Part shown: positions 5,248-6,779 of the stretch, piece after piece
Position numbering within the stretch: position 1 is the stretch's first letter
Layout: each line of letters starts with the position of its first letter
NCBI GenBank assembly: GCA_022615255.1
Contig: JAKEHC010000107.1
Location: 1 to 6,779, forward strand
Reading direction: 5' to 3'
Source of the DNA: Candidatus Dadabacteria bacterium
GTDB taxonomy: Bacteria; Desulfobacterota_D; UBA1144; Nemesobacterales; CSP1-2
DNA: 6,779 nt
The notes under the pieces: model-generated
The model's database searches: none
Told to the model about the DNA's origin: nothing
The model's input: only the letters and a program-made list of their open reading frames with translations
Program-made: the position numbers and the translations under genes

Positions 5248-6779
5248 ATGCGTCTTTTATTCAAACCGCGGGACCCAAAATACCTTGGTGAAGGAATCTT
5301 ACCACTTGGCACATTTGATGATACACAAGAGTGGCTTCCTATCACTAAATGCCTAGAAAAGGGCGCAGGGATGTTCCCCGATAAAGCCATGTTCAGGGTA
5401 GCTGACAAGGACGGCAAAATCTCTGAAACATATTCCTACAAAGAGACAAATGAATGGGCTAATAGGATCGCCAATGGCCTTAGGCAAAAATTCGGTGTTA
5501 AAAAGGGCGATAAAATCGGTATGTATATGCTTAACTGCTCAGAGTATGTCGTCTCTATCATTGCGATTCACAAGGTTGGTGGCGTCCAAGTGCCAATCAA
5601 CAAAGATGAAAAGGGCGAGCGACTAGCTTACGTAATTAACTACTCCGATATGGTGTCCTTAATTATCGACCCTGACAGCCTCCCTTTCATCCAAGACATC
5701 GCAAAGGATTTAACGAATCTTAAGACTATATTTGTTACAGGAGACCCAAAGGACATTCCTGATACCATAAACGGAATAAAGGCGCTGCCATTTAATATAT
5801 TTAATGATTTTTCTCCGAATAATCCTGGGGTTGATGTGACCATTGCAGATATGGAGAGGTGTATGTTTACCTCCGGGACAACAGGGATGCCCAAAGGCGT
5901 TGCACGAAATCACGGGGGTGTGGTTTTAACCGTAAGGGCTTACCTACAGCAGCAAGGGGTGCGAAGCGGTGATACACTCATGAGCGTCCTTTCATTAGGT
6001 CATGCCAATGCCCAGGTGATGTGTCTATTCAGCGCTATGGCGGCTGGAGCCACAGCAGTGTTCCATCCACGTTTCTCTGCTTCAAGCTTCTGGAAGTGGG
6101 CTGGAGAGTGTGGGGCCACATCTGTAAATATGCTTGGAGCGGTTGCAGAGTATCTCTGGGCGGCGCCGCCTAGTGAATGGGACAGAAAACATAAGGTGCG
6201 CATTATGCTCGGATCACCGGCGCCTCGGAATCTTGCTGAATTCCAGGAAAGGTTCGGTGTACGTGTCATAGACGGGTATGGGTCAACAGAGATGGGAATG
6301 GTTCTGTGGAAAGATCCAGAGGACCATCGCCCCGGCTCATCAGGATATTCAATGGAGGGATACCATGTGGAGCTAAGAGACCCTCAGGACATAAATAAGG
6401 TTCTACGCCCCTTCTGGGACCCCTATGAGAATCCCACCCCGCCTGAAGAGGCTAAGGGGTTACTATATATAAAGCCTCTGGTACAGCACACGACGTTAAA
6501 TGAGTATTTCAAGGATGCGAGGAGGACAAGGGAGGCGTTTGACGACGATGGATTTTTTAATTCAGACGACCTCTTTGCAAGGGGTATAGACGGGAGGTAC
6601 TACTTTGTAGGCAGGTTTAGCAGGATAAGGGTGTCTGGGGAGAATGTAGACCCTATAGCGGTGCAGGATGTAGCCATGAGGTATCCCGGGATACAGGAGG
6701 CAATAGCAGTAGGGATAAGACTGCCCAACGTATCTGATGATGAGATAAAGTTGAATGTTACGTTAAAGCCCGGGGCTAC
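5248..6779 (+). CDS. AMP-forming acyl-CoA synthetase/ligase, CaiC-like (3' partial)
   Basis: A member of the adenylate-forming (ANL) superfamily that would activate a carboxylic acid to acyl-AMP and then acyl-CoA. The 510 codons present contain the ATP phosphate loop TSGTTGMPKG (208-217), GYGSTE (343-348) and the ribose-binding Asp in FFNSDDL (D441). The hinge/C-terminal motif GRFSRIRVSGENV (455-467) has the GENV form of the carnitine/crotonobetaine-CoA ligase branch, but it is about one residue shorter than usual, and Arg and Ser replace the common Asp hinge. The C-terminal catalytic Lys lies beyond the window edge, so activity cannot be judged. The substrate is unknown; betaine-type, short-chain or fatty acids are all possible. 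The ATG is supported by AAGGAGG at 5232-5238, 9 bases upstream. No membrane segment or signal peptide is seen. From about residue 340 onward every Ile codon is ATA, and from about 420 nearly all Arg codons are AGG, unlike the first part of the gene. The gene is divergent from rnc. Confidence 0.88.
   Translation, partial: MRLLFKPRDPKYLGEGILPLGTFDDTQEWLPITKCLEKGAGMFPDKAMFRVADKDGKISETYSYKETNEWANRIANGLRQKFGVKKGDKIGMYMLNCSEYVVSIIAIHKVGGVQVPINKDEKGERLAYVINYSDMVSLIIDPDSLPFIQDIAKDLTNLKTIFVTGDPKDIPDTINGIKALPFNIFNDFSPNNPGVDVTIADMERCMFTSGTTGMPKGVARNHGGVVLTVRAYLQQQGVRSGDTLMSVLSLGHANAQVMCLFSAMAAGATAVFHPRFSASSFWKWAGECGATSVNMLGAVAEYLWAAPPSEWDRKHKVRIMLGSPAPRNLAEFQERFGVRVIDGYGSTEMGMVLWKDPEDHRPGSSGYSMEGYHVELRDPQDINKVLRPFWDPYENPTPPEEAKGLLYIKPLVQHTTLNEYFKDARRTREAFDDDGFFNSDDLFARGIDGRYYFVGRFSRIRVSGENVDPIAVQDVAMRYPGIQEAIAVGIRLPNVSDDEIKLNVTLKPGA

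Noticed and set aside
5214..6269. Several minus-strand open frames opposite the ligase gene
   Set aside because: The plus-strand frame carries all adenylate-forming motifs and a strong ribosome-binding site; the minus-strand frames overlap one another and have no motif.
6610..6648. Frameshift or pseudogene signature in the ligase hinge
   Set aside because: The frame stays open through the recognisable GENV segment and to the window edge, so the missing residue is an in-frame difference.

Overview
The window is a stretch of bacterial chromosome of moderate, slightly AT-rich composition. It holds one tRNA gene, four complete protein genes and one gene cut by the right edge. Gene content and style (a hom-ntrB pair, an NtrC-type sigma-54 activator, AT-rich spacers, bacterial promoters and Shine-Dalgarno sites) suggest a Gram-negative bacterium of deltaproteobacterial or related lineage. 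That placement is inference; no marker here fixes the taxon. I see no transposase, phage gene, CRISPR array, toxin-antitoxin pair or defence gene.

Layout, left to right. tRNA-Ala(GGC) lies on the minus strand at 13-86. An AT-rich spacer of about 190 bases separates it from the divergent plus-strand genes and carries a plausible tRNA promoter. hom (homoserine dehydrogenase with a C-terminal ACT domain, 279-1589) ends in a one-base TAATG overlap with an NtrB-like PAS/histidine kinase gene (1589-2671). After a 164-base gap comes an NtrC-family response regulator (2836-4281). Its last 22 bases overlap the tail of rnc (RNase III, minus strand, 4260-4937). A 310-base AT-rich spacer separates rnc from a divergent AMP-forming acyl-CoA ligase gene (5248 to the window end). 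That gene has a TTGACA promoter element and a strong ribosome-binding site.

Working together: NtrB and NtrC form a kinase/regulator pair of the nitrogen-control type that would activate sigma-54 promoters elsewhere. The translational coupling of the kinase to hom ties a nitrogen-type sensor to the aspartate-family amino-acid pathway. The RNase III gene and the ligase gene look like independent units. I found no convincing previously undescribed system. The points most worth checking are the convergent ntrC/rnc overlap with terminator-like hairpins inside rnc, a Gly at a usually acidic active-site position of RNase III, an 8-C tract in ntrC just upstream of its DNA-binding domain, and a sharp codon-usage change plus an atypical hinge motif in the C-terminal part of the ligase.
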